Source: Heyndrickxia camelliae (lineage in GTDB: Bacteria > Bacillota > Bacilli > Bacillales > Bacillaceae_C). From it: 64,000 bases of DNA. The position numbers and the translations under genes are program-made. Positions 1 through 7,284 of the stretch are shown here, in pieces (within the stretch, counting starts at the first letter, position 1; the number at the start of each line of letters is the position of its first letter). The notes beneath the pieces are model-generated. The model was given only the letters and a program-made list of their open reading frames with translations. It ran no database searches and was not told the DNA's origin. Where the stretch lies: NCBI RefSeq assembly GCF_002844575.1, contig NZ_PIQO01000005.1, forward strand, positions 1 through 64,000, given 5' to 3'.

Positions 1-40
1 GCTCCGACATTCGTGGGTTCGATTCCCACTAATCGCCCCA
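1..40 (+). tRNA. tRNA-His (3' part, cut by window edge)
   Basis: The window opens just after the anticodon of a tRNA. The 3' anticodon stem TCCGA, a T arm GTGGG-TTCGATT-CCCAC and an encoded CCA end are visible. The base before CCA is C. A C at position 73 is the hallmark of tRNA-His, and His precedes Gln in typical Bacillus clusters. The anticodon itself lies outside the window, so the identity is inferred. Confidence 0.75.
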
Positions 41-65
41 TAAATTTATTAAATACACTTATTTT

Positions 66-140
66 TGGGCTATAGCCAAGCGGTAAGGCAACGGACTTTG
101 ACTCCGTCACTCGCTGGTTCGAATCCAGCTAGCCCAGCCA
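66..140 (+). tRNA. tRNA-Gln (TTG anticodon)
   Basis: This is a full cloverleaf with acceptor arm TGGGCTA pairing with TAGCCCA, anticodon loop CTTTGAC (anticodon TTG), T loop TTCGAAT and encoded CCA. It reads glutamine CAA codons. It is the cognate tRNA for the CAA specifier in the T-box leader at about 12.6 kb. Confidence 0.97.
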
Positions 141-143
141 TAA

Positions 144-217
<74 letters not shown>

Positions 218-228
218 TTAAAATATGT

Positions 229-302
229 GCGGGTGTAGTTTAGTGGTAAAACTACAGCCTTCCAAGCTGTTGTCGTGGGTTCGATTCCCATCACCCGCTC
301 CA
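229..302 (+). tRNA. tRNA-Gly (TCC anticodon)
   Basis: The acceptor arm GCGGGTG pairs with CACCCGC, the anticodon is TCC within CTTCCAA, the T loop is TTCGATT and CCA is encoded. It is part of the same tRNA transcription unit. Confidence 0.97.
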
Positions 303-314
303 TAATTGAAAAAT

Positions 315-391
<77 letters not shown>

Positions 392-432
392 GAGTTTTTT
401 GCAATAGCAAAACAATAACTTTCAATTATTAT

Positions 433-507
433 TCCGCAGTAGCTCAGTGGTAGAGCTATCGGCTGTTAACCGATCGGTCGTAGGTTCGAATCCTACCTGC
501 GGAGCCA
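433..507 (+). tRNA. tRNA-Asn (GTT anticodon)
   Basis: The acceptor arm TCCGCAG pairs with CTGCGGA, the anticodon loop CTGTTAA carries GTT, the T loop is TTCGAAT and CCA is encoded. Confidence 0.97.
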
Positions 508-555
508 CTTTTTAAAAATGAATGTATGCATAAATTTCCATCTATTATAATTTAT

Positions 556-629
556 GCGCCTTTAGCTCAGCTGGATAGAGCAACAGCCTTCTAAGCTGTG
601 GGTCAGAGGTTCGAATCCTCTAAGGCGCG
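556..629 (+). tRNA. tRNA-Arg (TCT anticodon), CCA not encoded
   Basis: The acceptor arm GCGCCTT pairs with AAGGCGC, the anticodon loop CTTCTAA carries TCT, and the T arm is AGAGG-TTCGAAT-CCTCT. After the discriminator G the DNA reads TCA rather than CCA, unlike every other tRNA here. The tail must be added by nucleotidyltransferase. It is the last gene of the cluster. Confidence 0.95.
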
Positions 630-639
630 TCATCACAAA

Positions 640-668
640 CCTAATCCAGGAAGTGGATTAGGTTTTTT
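640..668 (+). terminator. Terminator of the tRNA operon
   Basis: A perfect 8-bp stem CCTAATCC/GGATTAGG with a 7-nt loop is followed by TTTTTT. It sits 10 bases after tRNA-Arg, marking the end of the tRNA transcript. Confidence 0.9.
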
Positions 669-910
669 GTTTCTTATGCAATATTTTTTACTAAAAAGGA
701 TTAAAGCTGTAAGATATGCCTTTTTAAACACGAGTCCGCTTTTCAGAGTGGGGAGAAGGTTCGAGAAATACTATAATGAATTAGGTCTTTGAAACTAAAG
801 GGTTTTAAGCTATTAACTCGAATATTAATAAGTTAAGAACACGTTTAACCTCAAGTAGAATCAACAGCTTATAACCAAGATGTGGATCTTTTAATTAAGG
901 AGGTTTAACA

Positions 911-1126
911 GTGAAGAGGTATTTTTGGAATATCCTTGTTTCTATTGATCAATTCTTTAATACCGTATTTGGAGGCGATCCTGACGAAACAATCTCATCA
1001 AGAATGGGAAAACATCTTGCCAAGCATGATTGTCCATTTTGCAATTTAGTTTGTAAATTCTTGAATTTATTCCAAAAGGACCATTGTGTCAAATCCATTG
1101 AGAAGGACGAGGGATTACCTATGTGA
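911..1126 (+). CDS. Small protein with DQxxN..GG.PDET signature, function unknown
   Basis: A 71-residue protein starting at GTG behind a very strong site (AAGGAGG, 7 bases upstream). It reads through SIDQFFNTVFGGDPDETISS, then FCNLVCKFLNLF and DHCVKSIEKDEG. From memory, small proteins with DQ..N..GG.PDET and a later DHC motif occur in many Gram-negative genomes, often beside prophage genes; no function is established to my knowledge. Here it stands alone after the tRNA cluster and has its own terminator, so it is a single-gene unit. The stretch between 670 and 900 shows no gene. The coding call is firm because of the ribosome binding site, terminator and conserved motif; the role is unknown. 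Confidence 0.75.
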   Translation: MKRYFWNILVSIDQFFNTVFGGDPDETISSRMGKHLAKHDCPFCNLVCKFLNLFQKDHCVKSIEKDEGLPM

Positions 1127-1134
1127 GCAAAGAA

Positions 1135-1178
1135 AACTCACTGTGAACAGTCAGACTGTTTACAGTGAGTTTTTTTGC
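1135..1178 (+). terminator. Terminator after the 911 gene
   Basis: A long, nearly perfect stem (AACTCACTGTGAACAGTC with GACTGTTTACAGTGAGTT) is followed by a T run. The stem is unusually long for a simple terminator, and it also faces the 3' end of the ileS relic on the other strand. Confidence 0.9.
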
Positions 1179-1179
1179 T

Positions 1180-2390
1180 TAGTAGATCAAGGAAAATTTC
1201 ATCGGCTCTTTATTAAATTTCACCTCTTTATATGGTGATTGACCAGTATAGAGAGGGGAAACTGCAAGTAGGCTATAAAAAAATCCTCTTGTTTGATCAA
1301 TTCCTTCTATTACAATATCAGCAGGAAATCGGGAAAGGAATTCATCTTTATTTTCAAATGGATAATGATGTTGTGCAAAAGACATCGAGCCGCTATCAAG
1401 CCAGACATCTATCACTTCAGGAGTTCGATACAAGATATGTTAACATTTTGGGCAGATGCATGAAACCTCATCAATATAGGGGTTATGCTATTCGATATTC
1501 TTTGGCAACGATGTTGTTGTTAATTGTTGAAGATCCTTGATGCTGCCAGGAGCTTCTTCATGATGACAATGAGAGCATACCCAAACATTTAGTGGTGTTC
1601 CCCAGTATCGATTCCTACTAATATTCCAGTCCACTAAATTTTCAAGGAAGTGACCGAAGCGCCCATCTTTAATATGGTCGGGATACCATGTAACCTTTTT
1701 GTTGTGGGCAAGCATCTTCTCCTTTAACAATGACATTTTGATAAACCAACTGTCTGTCGCGTAATAAAGCAATGGGGTGTCACATCTCCAACAATGTGGA
1801 TAGCTGTGTTCATATTTTTCTTTCTGAAAAAGGGTTCCTTGATCAGCAAGCATTTTTATAATGTCCACATCACAATCTTTCATAAATTTTCCAGCCAACT
1901 CCATCACATCTGAAGTATAGCAACCTCGTTGATCGACAACATTGACAAAGGATAGGCCGTTTTGTTGAATTGTTCTATAATCGTCTTCTCCATATGCAGG
2001 GGCTACATGGACAATTCCTGTTCCACTATCTTCCGTAACAAAGTCGGCTAAAACATCGAGATGACCGATTTCAACATTTACATAATGAAATGGTGGAGAA
2101 TAATGAACTCCGGCAAAATCCTTGCCATCATGCTCACTTAATATTTTCACCTGGTCTCCAAGTACTTTTTTTACTAATGATTTTGCTACGATATAAATAT
2201 CGTTTTCTTTTTGGGCACGAACATATATAATGGCTGGATTCATAGCGAGAGCAACATTTGCTGGTAATGTCCAAGAAGTTGTCGTCCATCCTAACAAATA
2301 TTCATTTTCCGTATCCTGTCGCTTAAATTTCACTGTTGCTGATAAATCTTTCACATATTTATAGCCTTGAGCAACCTCATGATTCATTTT
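1180..2390 (-). pseudogene. Isoleucyl-tRNA synthetase relic (eukaryote-like/type 2 class)
   Basis: Two minus-strand reading frames carry unmistakable internal IleRS sequence: the editing domain ([41 protein letters not shown]) and later [14 protein letters not shown] and [18 protein letters not shown]. The first domain with the HIGH motif is missing, about 180 residues, and the 3' end stops before the KMSKS loop. Stop codons near 1488 and 1445 interrupt the remaining frame. The [14 protein letters not shown] and DQTRG blocks resemble the type 2 enzymes found as second, mupirocin-tolerant copies in some bacilli; that class is inferred from memory. The relic lies directly behind its own T-box leader. 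It cannot make an active synthetase. Confidence 0.9.
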
Positions 2391-2401
2391 TTTAAAGCAC
2401 A

Positions 2402-2650
2402 CAAATAACCCCGTCCCAAATGTAAGGGACGAGGTTAACTGCGATACCACCCTAATTCTATTGATCCGCTCAGTAGCACTTAGCAATCTACCATCATACG
2501 TGTTCCTTTTAACGGTAGACTTCCGGTTAGACTTACTTTTAATTACAGCCTAACTTCTCAGAGAGGATTTTCACGTTACACTTGAACACTGACTTGCACC
2601 AAAATGTCAGCTCTCTGTGGATCAAGAAGAAACGTTACTTTTTCTCGTCA
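2402..2650 (-). ncRNA. T-box leader, isoleucine type (ATC specifier)
   Basis: On the minus strand the T-box motif AGGGTGGTATCGC lies at 2441-2453. It is followed by a terminator stem AACCTCGTCCC/GGGACGGGGTT at 2407-2435. Upstream, stem I shows AGAGAGCTGAC and a specifier loop GAAAATCCTCTCTGAG in which ATC (2566-2568) is placed as specifier. ATC matches the tRNA-Ile (GAT) at 315-391. T-boxes of this kind stop transcription when the tRNA is charged. The downstream gene has lost its first third, so the switch now controls a relic. Confidence 0.9.
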
Positions 2651-2762
2651 ACGAATTTGTGTGCTTTTATTGAAAGGTATCATAGCAAGGATAAAATGAG
2701 GTGTCAAACTATTTTTACAGTTTCATCAAGCCTATTTTTAAAATGAAATAGTTATAACTAAG

Positions 2763-2844
2763 TAATAATAATTATCAATAATAAATTAAATAGATGATTA
2801 TGATTATCATTATTATATTGAGATGATAGTAATAATTATTCTCA
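2763..2844 (+). promoter_or_regulatory. Three Fur-like 7-1-7 boxes upstream of pfeT
   Basis: Three matches to the Fur half-site palindrome TGATAATnATTATCA lie in a row: TAATAATAATTATCA (2763-2777, 13 of 14), TGATTATGATTATCA (2795-2809, 13 of 14) and TAATAATTATTCTCA (2830-2844, 12 of 14). They end 26 bases before the -35 hexamer, a position that fits activation rather than blockage. In B. subtilis, Fur is reported to activate pfeT under iron excess from upstream sites. The sites are seen; the protein binding is inferred. Confidence 0.7.
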
Positions 2845-2870
2845 ATTAGAAAATAAAATTCTCAATTATA

Positions 2871-2899
2871 TTGACTTATTAGTAACCTGGATGTAGTAT
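2871..2899 (+). promoter_or_regulatory. pfeT promoter (sigma-A type)
   Basis: TTGACT (2871-2876) and TAGTAT (2894-2899) are separated by 17 bases. Transcription would begin around 2906, just before the PerR-like box. Confidence 0.65.
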
Positions 2900-2907
2900 G
2901 TATTATA

Positions 2908-2922
2908 TAATAATAATTATAA
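2908..2922 (+). promoter_or_regulatory. PerR-like box at the pfeT start site
   Basis: TAATAATAATTATAA matches the PerR consensus TTATAATnATTATAA at 13 of 14 scored bases. It lies immediately downstream of the promoter, where a bound repressor would block transcription. PerR control of pfeT/zosA is established in B. subtilis. Confidence 0.7.
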
Positions 2923-2969
2923 ATAAGGTATTGTGTTTATATATCGTAATATTTTAAGGAGGTGCCGTT

Positions 2970-4907
2970 ATGTTACAAGGTCAACTTGCAACAATCAATA
3001 ATGAAAAAATTACTGTTTCTTCCAAGCCAAGATTGGAAAAGATATTGATGCATTGGGAATTAATTGCAGCTATTTTCAGTGGTTTATTAATAGTGATTGC
3101 ATGGTTGTTTTCTAAGTCGAATCATGAATCTATTTCGATTGCATTTTATTTAGGTGCTTTTATAATCGGAGGCTTTGCAAAAGCAAAAGAAGGAATCGAA
3201 GAAACGATTAAAAATAAAGATTTAAATGTAGAATTGCTCATGTTTTTTGCAGCCATTGGTTCAGCCATCATTGGATATTGGGCTGAGGGAGCTATGTTGA
3301 TTTTTATCTTTTCTTTAAGCGGAGCGCTTGAAACTTATACAACCAATAAAAGCAAAAAGGAAATTTCCTCCTTATTGGAAATTCAACCTGAAACAGCTAT
3401 TCGTGTGGTACAGGGACACGAGGAAAAGGTGCATGTTTCCTTACTGCAGGTAGGAGACATGATTATAGTCAAACCTGGTGAGCGAATTCCTGCTGATGGA
3501 AATATTGCTCAAGGTACCACTACCATTGATGAGTCTACGATTTCAGGTGAGTCTATACCTGTTACAAAGGGTAATGGTGCCGAAGTTTTTGCTGGGACGA
3601 TTAACTTGAATGGGTCTGTGATGGTGAAAGTAACTAAGCCGGCAAATGAAACAGTTTTTAATAAAATTATTCAATTAGTACAATCCGCACAGAGTGAAAA
3701 ATCTCCTTCACAACTGTTTATTGAGCGGTTTGAAGGGACATATGTCAAAGTAGTGCTACTTGTGGTTATTTTAATGATGCTTATCCCACATTTCGTGTTC
3801 GGATGGAGCTGGAATACAACGTTTTATCGGGCAATGATTTTATTAGTAGTTGCTTCACCTTGTGCACTCGTTGCCTCCATTATGCCTGCAACATTATCCG
3901 CCATTTCGAATGGAGCGAGAAAAGGAATCTTGTTTAAGGGTGGCGTCCATATTGAAGGATTAAGTCATGTGAAAGCTATCGCATTTGACAAAACAGGTAC
4001 TTTAACAAAAGGAAAACCAGAAGTAACCGACTTGATTGTTCGTCCAGATGTAAATGAACAGAGTGTATTACATTTTGCGGCATCTATTGAAAATCAATCG
4101 AACCATCCATTGGCACAAGCGATTGTTCAATATTGGAAAGCAAAGAGTGATGAAGAACTCTTACAGCCAGTTCAAGTGGACGATGTACCAGGTTGGGGTA
4201 TAAAAGCTAAGTTAAACAATCAAGAATGGTTCATTGGTAAAAAGGATTTCGTCGGCATGGAGGAAGCTCTTGCCTTTGAAGACGGAGTTGCGAAAAAACT
4301 TGAAAGTGAAGGGAAAACCGTTGTTTATGTGAAAAACTCTTACGGCATTGCAGCGGTAATCGCTCTTCAGGATATTGTACGCGACGAAACGAAAAATGCT
4401 CTATTAGAATTGAAACAAGAAGGAATTCGAACCATCATGATGACAGGGGATAGCGAAAATACGGCTAAAAATATTGCAGCTGTGTCCCAAATTGATGAAT
4501 ACATTGCAGAATGTCTGCCTGAAACAAAAGTATCTTCTTTAAAAAAGGTTAAAGAACAGTTCGGAATAGTGGCCATGGTTGGAGATGGGGTTAACGATGC
4601 TCCTGCTCTTGCAACAGCAAATGTTGGTATTGCAATGGGAGAAGGAAGTGACGTCGCAATGGAAACTGCCGATGTTGTCCTGATGAAAAACGATCTATCC
4701 CGGATTGCAGAGGCTATTCGCTTATCTAAAAAAATGAACCGAATCATCAAGCAAAATATTATATTCTCTATTAGCGTTATTGTAATCTTGATTGCCTCCA
4801 ACTTTTTAGAGTTTCTTAATCTTCCGTTAGGAGTTGTTGGCCATGAAGGAAGCACGATATTAGTAATATTGAATAGTTTGAGATGTTTAGGTGGGGGAAA
4901 AAGCTAA
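2970..4907 (+). CDS. pfeT: P1B4-type metal efflux ATPase, PfeT (ZosA) family
   Basis: A 645-residue P-type ATPase whose length fits the PfeT/ZosA family. It has the transmembrane metal motif SPC (residues 296-298), phosphorylation motif DKTGT (D340), the hinge GDGVNDAPAL, and HEGST (H625) in the last membrane helix, the mark of the P1B4 subgroup. There is no N-terminal cysteine metal-binding domain. It should export ferrous iron (zinc was the earlier proposal) and protect against iron and peroxide stress. Translation starts at ATG behind AAGGAGGTG. The Fur-like and PerR-like boxes upstream match the known dual control of this gene. A terminator follows directly, so it is monocistronic. Confidence 0.88.
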   Translation: MLQGQLATINNEKITVSSKPRLEKILMHWELIAAIFSGLLIVIAWLFSKSNHESISIAFYLGAFIIGGFAKAKEGIEETIKNKDLNVELLMFFAAIGSAIIGYWAEGAMLIFIFSLSGALETYTTNKSKKEISSLLEIQPETAIRVVQGHEEKVHVSLLQVGDMIIVKPGERIPADGNIAQGTTTIDESTISGESIPVTKGNGAEVFAGTINLNGSVMVKVTKPANETVFNKIIQLVQSAQSEKSPSQLFIERFEGTYVKVVLLVVILMMLIPHFVFGWSWNTTFYRAMILLVVASPCALVASIMPATLSAISNGARKGILFKGGVHIEGLSHVKAIAFDKTGTLTKGKPEVTDLIVRPDVNEQSVLHFAASIENQSNHPLAQAIVQYWKAKSDEELLQPVQVDDVPGWGIKAKLNNQEWFIGKKDFVGMEEALAFEDGVAKKLESEGKTVVYVKNSYGIAAVIALQDIVRDETKNALLELKQEGIRTIMMTGDSENTAKNIAAVSQIDEYIAECLPETKVSSLKKVKEQFGIVAMVGDGVNDAPALATANVGIAMGEGSDVAMETADVVLMKNDLSRIAEAIRLSKKMNRIIKQNIIFSISVIVILIASNFLEFLNLPLGVVGHEGSTILVILNSLRCLGGGKS

Positions 4908-4920
4908 GGTAAGATATTGG

Positions 4921-4956
4921 AACAGACCAAATCACATACTGATTTGGTCTGTTTTT
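4921..4956 (+). terminator. Terminator of pfeT
   Basis: A 14-bp perfect stem AACAGACCAAATCA/TGATTTGGTCTGTT with a 5-nt loop ends in a T run, 13 bases after the stop codon. Confidence 0.92.
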
Positions 4957-5131
4957 AAGCGTAAAGGACTCCAGTTCGTTGAAGATATATTTCTAGAGGA
5001 ATAGATTTTATGTTATTATGAAAAAAATGTAAGCAGAAATAGTAGAATCGTGAGTGGGGGATTTTTCTGAGAATCGCTTTTCCCATTTTGCTATTTATGA
5101 GCGCATAAGAAAAGAACACAAGGTGATAGAT

Positions 5132-5626
5132 ATGTATTCTGATATAAACGAACCTAGGGAAAAATTGTCTAAGCACGTCGTGAGAGTATGGATTATTCGG
5201 GAGACCATAGAGAATGTAATTGGACTAACCATCCTCGGAATATTACTATATCTTGATTATCATTTTTCTTGGAAGGCATGGATTGGTTGGATTTTAATAG
5301 GTCTTGTGCCAGTGTCTATAGTTATGATGGTATGGTCATGGATAATGTCGTTTCTTCTTTATAAAAATTGGCGTTATGATGTTAGTGAAGAGTTTTTACA
5401 ATTAAAAATGGGTGTCATATTAGAAAAAAATTATCTTGTTCCGATGACGAAAATCCAATCAGTTGCAACAGAACAAGGACCTTTATTGAGAAAATATGGA
5501 CTTTGCTCCGTCACCGTGGATACGATGGGTTCTTCCCATTCTATTCCGGCACTTCATAAAGAGGATGCTATTGAATTAAGAAACCAAATTGCCCGATATG
5601 CAAAAATCAAGGAAGTGGAATCATGA
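5132..5626 (+). CDS. ydbS: YdbS-like membrane protein with bacterial PH domain
   Basis: The reading frame is open from GTG 5054, but the ATG at 5132 is preferred because AAGGTGAT lies just upstream; this gives 164 residues. Two adjacent membrane segments (about 30-75) are followed by a bPH_2 (DUF304) domain with WRYDVSEEFLQLKMGVILEKN and the typical VPMTKIQSV stretch. YdbS and YdbT occur as a pair in bacilli and in B. subtilis have been linked to tolerance of certain bacteriocins. The stop codon overlaps the start of the next gene (ATGA), so the two are translationally coupled. Confidence 0.85.
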   Translation: MYSDINEPREKLSKHVVRVWIIRETIENVIGLTILGILLYLDYHFSWKAWIGWILIGLVPVSIVMMVWSWIMSFLLYKNWRYDVSEEFLQLKMGVILEKNYLVPMTKIQSVATEQGPLLRKYGLCSVTVDTMGSSHSIPALHKEDAIELRNQIARYAKIKEVES

Positions 5627-7101
5627 TGAAAGCAAAGCGTTACCATCCATTTTTAATGCTATTTGATGCATGGAAGCTTGCAAAGAACACTTTTTTCCTG
5701 TTCCTCTTTTTGTTTGTAATAAAGGCAGGTTCCCACTCTATTTTTATCCGATATGGAAGGTACCTGCTTCTGGTCGGTGTTGGAATGGCGTTCATTCACA
5801 TTATAATAAAATGGTGCACACATAAATATGTACTGGATGAACGGTCTTTTCATCTTTATAAAGGAATATTTAACAAAACAGAGAGAACCATTCCTTATTC
5901 AAAAATTCAAAATGTTAATCGTCATACATCTTTATTTCATCGGATCTTTCATGTAACCTCCATCAGTTTTGAAACAGGGATAACAAGCGATGATGCTGCT
6001 GTTACATTTGAAGTGGTATCTCAATCAGAAGCGGAGAGAATGGAAGGAATAGTACATCAAAATGAGAAGGATATGCCTTTATCGGAAGGAGTAGAAGGAA
6101 AGAATGACCATAATCGGGTTATTCATTTTCAGCCAACGAAAAGAGATATAATAAAAGCCAGTTTTACGTCCTTAAGCCCCCTTGCCCTGATTCCTCTAAT
6201 ACTTACCTTTTATTCTAATGTCGACGAAGTTTTTAACTTAAAGGGCAAGACGGAGGGGGTCTTTTCATATATCATTAGTTCATGGTGGATTGTGATAAGT
6301 GTGTTTGTTTTCCTTATCCTCGTTTCGGTTGTTTTCGGAATGACAAGAACATTTTTGAAATACGGAAAATATGAGATTTCCTCTGATGAAGATCGTATAT
6401 ATATTAACAAGGGAGTCCTTGATAAAACCGCATTTTCTATTGCGAAGGAAAAGGTGCAAGCAATTCAAATCGAACAGTCTATCATAAAGCGGCTTTTTGG
6501 ATTAGCGGAAGTAAAGTTGACTAGTGCGGGTAGCCTTAGTTTAGGAGAAGAAACACTGGAAATTAACTCCTTATATCCTTTTTTGCCAGTCCAGCGGGCA
6601 TATGAGATAATATCGGAAATCCTGCCCGCATATGAAATCACACATAAGATGAAACGGCTTCCTAAAAAATCTCTATGGATTCGGTATTTTACCCCAAGTT
6701 GGATTTGGATAATCGCAACGGCCGCTTTGATCTATTGGAAGCCTGCTCTTTTAGGGATAGAGAAAGCCTGGTGGATGTTATCTGCTGCACTTTTGCTCCT
6801 TGTAATTGCAGCAAGATGGTTGGATTTCTTGCATACCAAATATATTTTGAATAACCGTTTTATCCAACTACAATCAGGCATTCTTGCAACATCCTTATTT
6901 CTATCGAAACGCGATAAGGTTATTGAGGTAAAAGTTTCACGGAATATTTTTCAAAAATGGTTGGGGCTCGCCTCCATCGAAACCATTAATCGGGCTAAAC
7001 CAGTTCAACATAATGGAATTAAGGACGTTCCGGTCGAATTTGCAGAAGTCTTTTATAAATGGTATATGGGCCGCATGAGGGAAATTGAAGTTGAAAAATA
7101 A
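5623..7101 (+). CDS. ydbT: YdbT-like membrane protein with three PH-type repeats
   Basis: A 492-residue partner of the preceding gene. Three bPH_2 units are visible, each after a pair of membrane segments: YVLDERSFHLYKGIFNKTER, YEISSDEDRIYINKGVLDKT and YILNNRFIQLQSGILATSL. Each carries the phrase K(V/I)xxI/V expected for this fold. It probably forms a membrane complex with YdbS. It overlaps ydbS by 4 bases. No clear terminator follows before the next gene, about 180 bases on. Confidence 0.85.
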   Translation: MMKAKRYHPFLMLFDAWKLAKNTFFLFLFLFVIKAGSHSIFIRYGRYLLLVGVGMAFIHIIIKWCTHKYVLDERSFHLYKGIFNKTERTIPYSKIQNVNRHTSLFHRIFHVTSISFETGITSDDAAVTFEVVSQSEAERMEGIVHQNEKDMPLSEGVEGKNDHNRVIHFQPTKRDIIKASFTSLSPLALIPLILTFYSNVDEVFNLKGKTEGVFSYIISSWWIVISVFVFLILVSVVFGMTRTFLKYGKYEISSDEDRIYINKGVLDKTAFSIAKEKVQAIQIEQSIIKRLFGLAEVKLTSAGSLSLGEETLEINSLYPFLPVQRAYEIISEILPAYEITHKMKRLPKKSLWIRYFTPSWIWIIATAALIYWKPALLGIEKAWWMLSAALLLLVIAARWLDFLHTKYILNNRFIQLQSGILATSLFLSKRDKVIEVKVSRNIFQKWLGLASIETINRAKPVQHNGIKDVPVEFAEVFYKWYMGRMREIEVEK

Positions 7102-7284
7102 TAGCAAATAGGAAAACGGATACATAGACGGGCGAATGCTCGTCTTTTTAATTTTCGTTAACGCTTCCTTCCTTTTCCAACAGTTAAAAGCAGGACTGCC
7201 CCCATTAAAAAATATCATTTTAACGAATGATTATAAATAGTGTGAAGTATACAAGGGTATAACTTAAATATAGGAGAGTAATTT

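Noticed and set aside
598-792. Plus-strand frame of 64 codons after tRNA-Arg
   Set aside because: It starts inside the tRNA and runs through its terminator, with no ribosome site.
1232-1540. Plus-strand frame over the ileS relic
   Set aside because: It is the complement of clear IleRS sequence and has no ribosome site.
900-2650. Prophage or integrated element at the tRNA cluster
   Set aside because: No integrase, no repeat of the tRNA 3' end and only one small phage-like protein were found.
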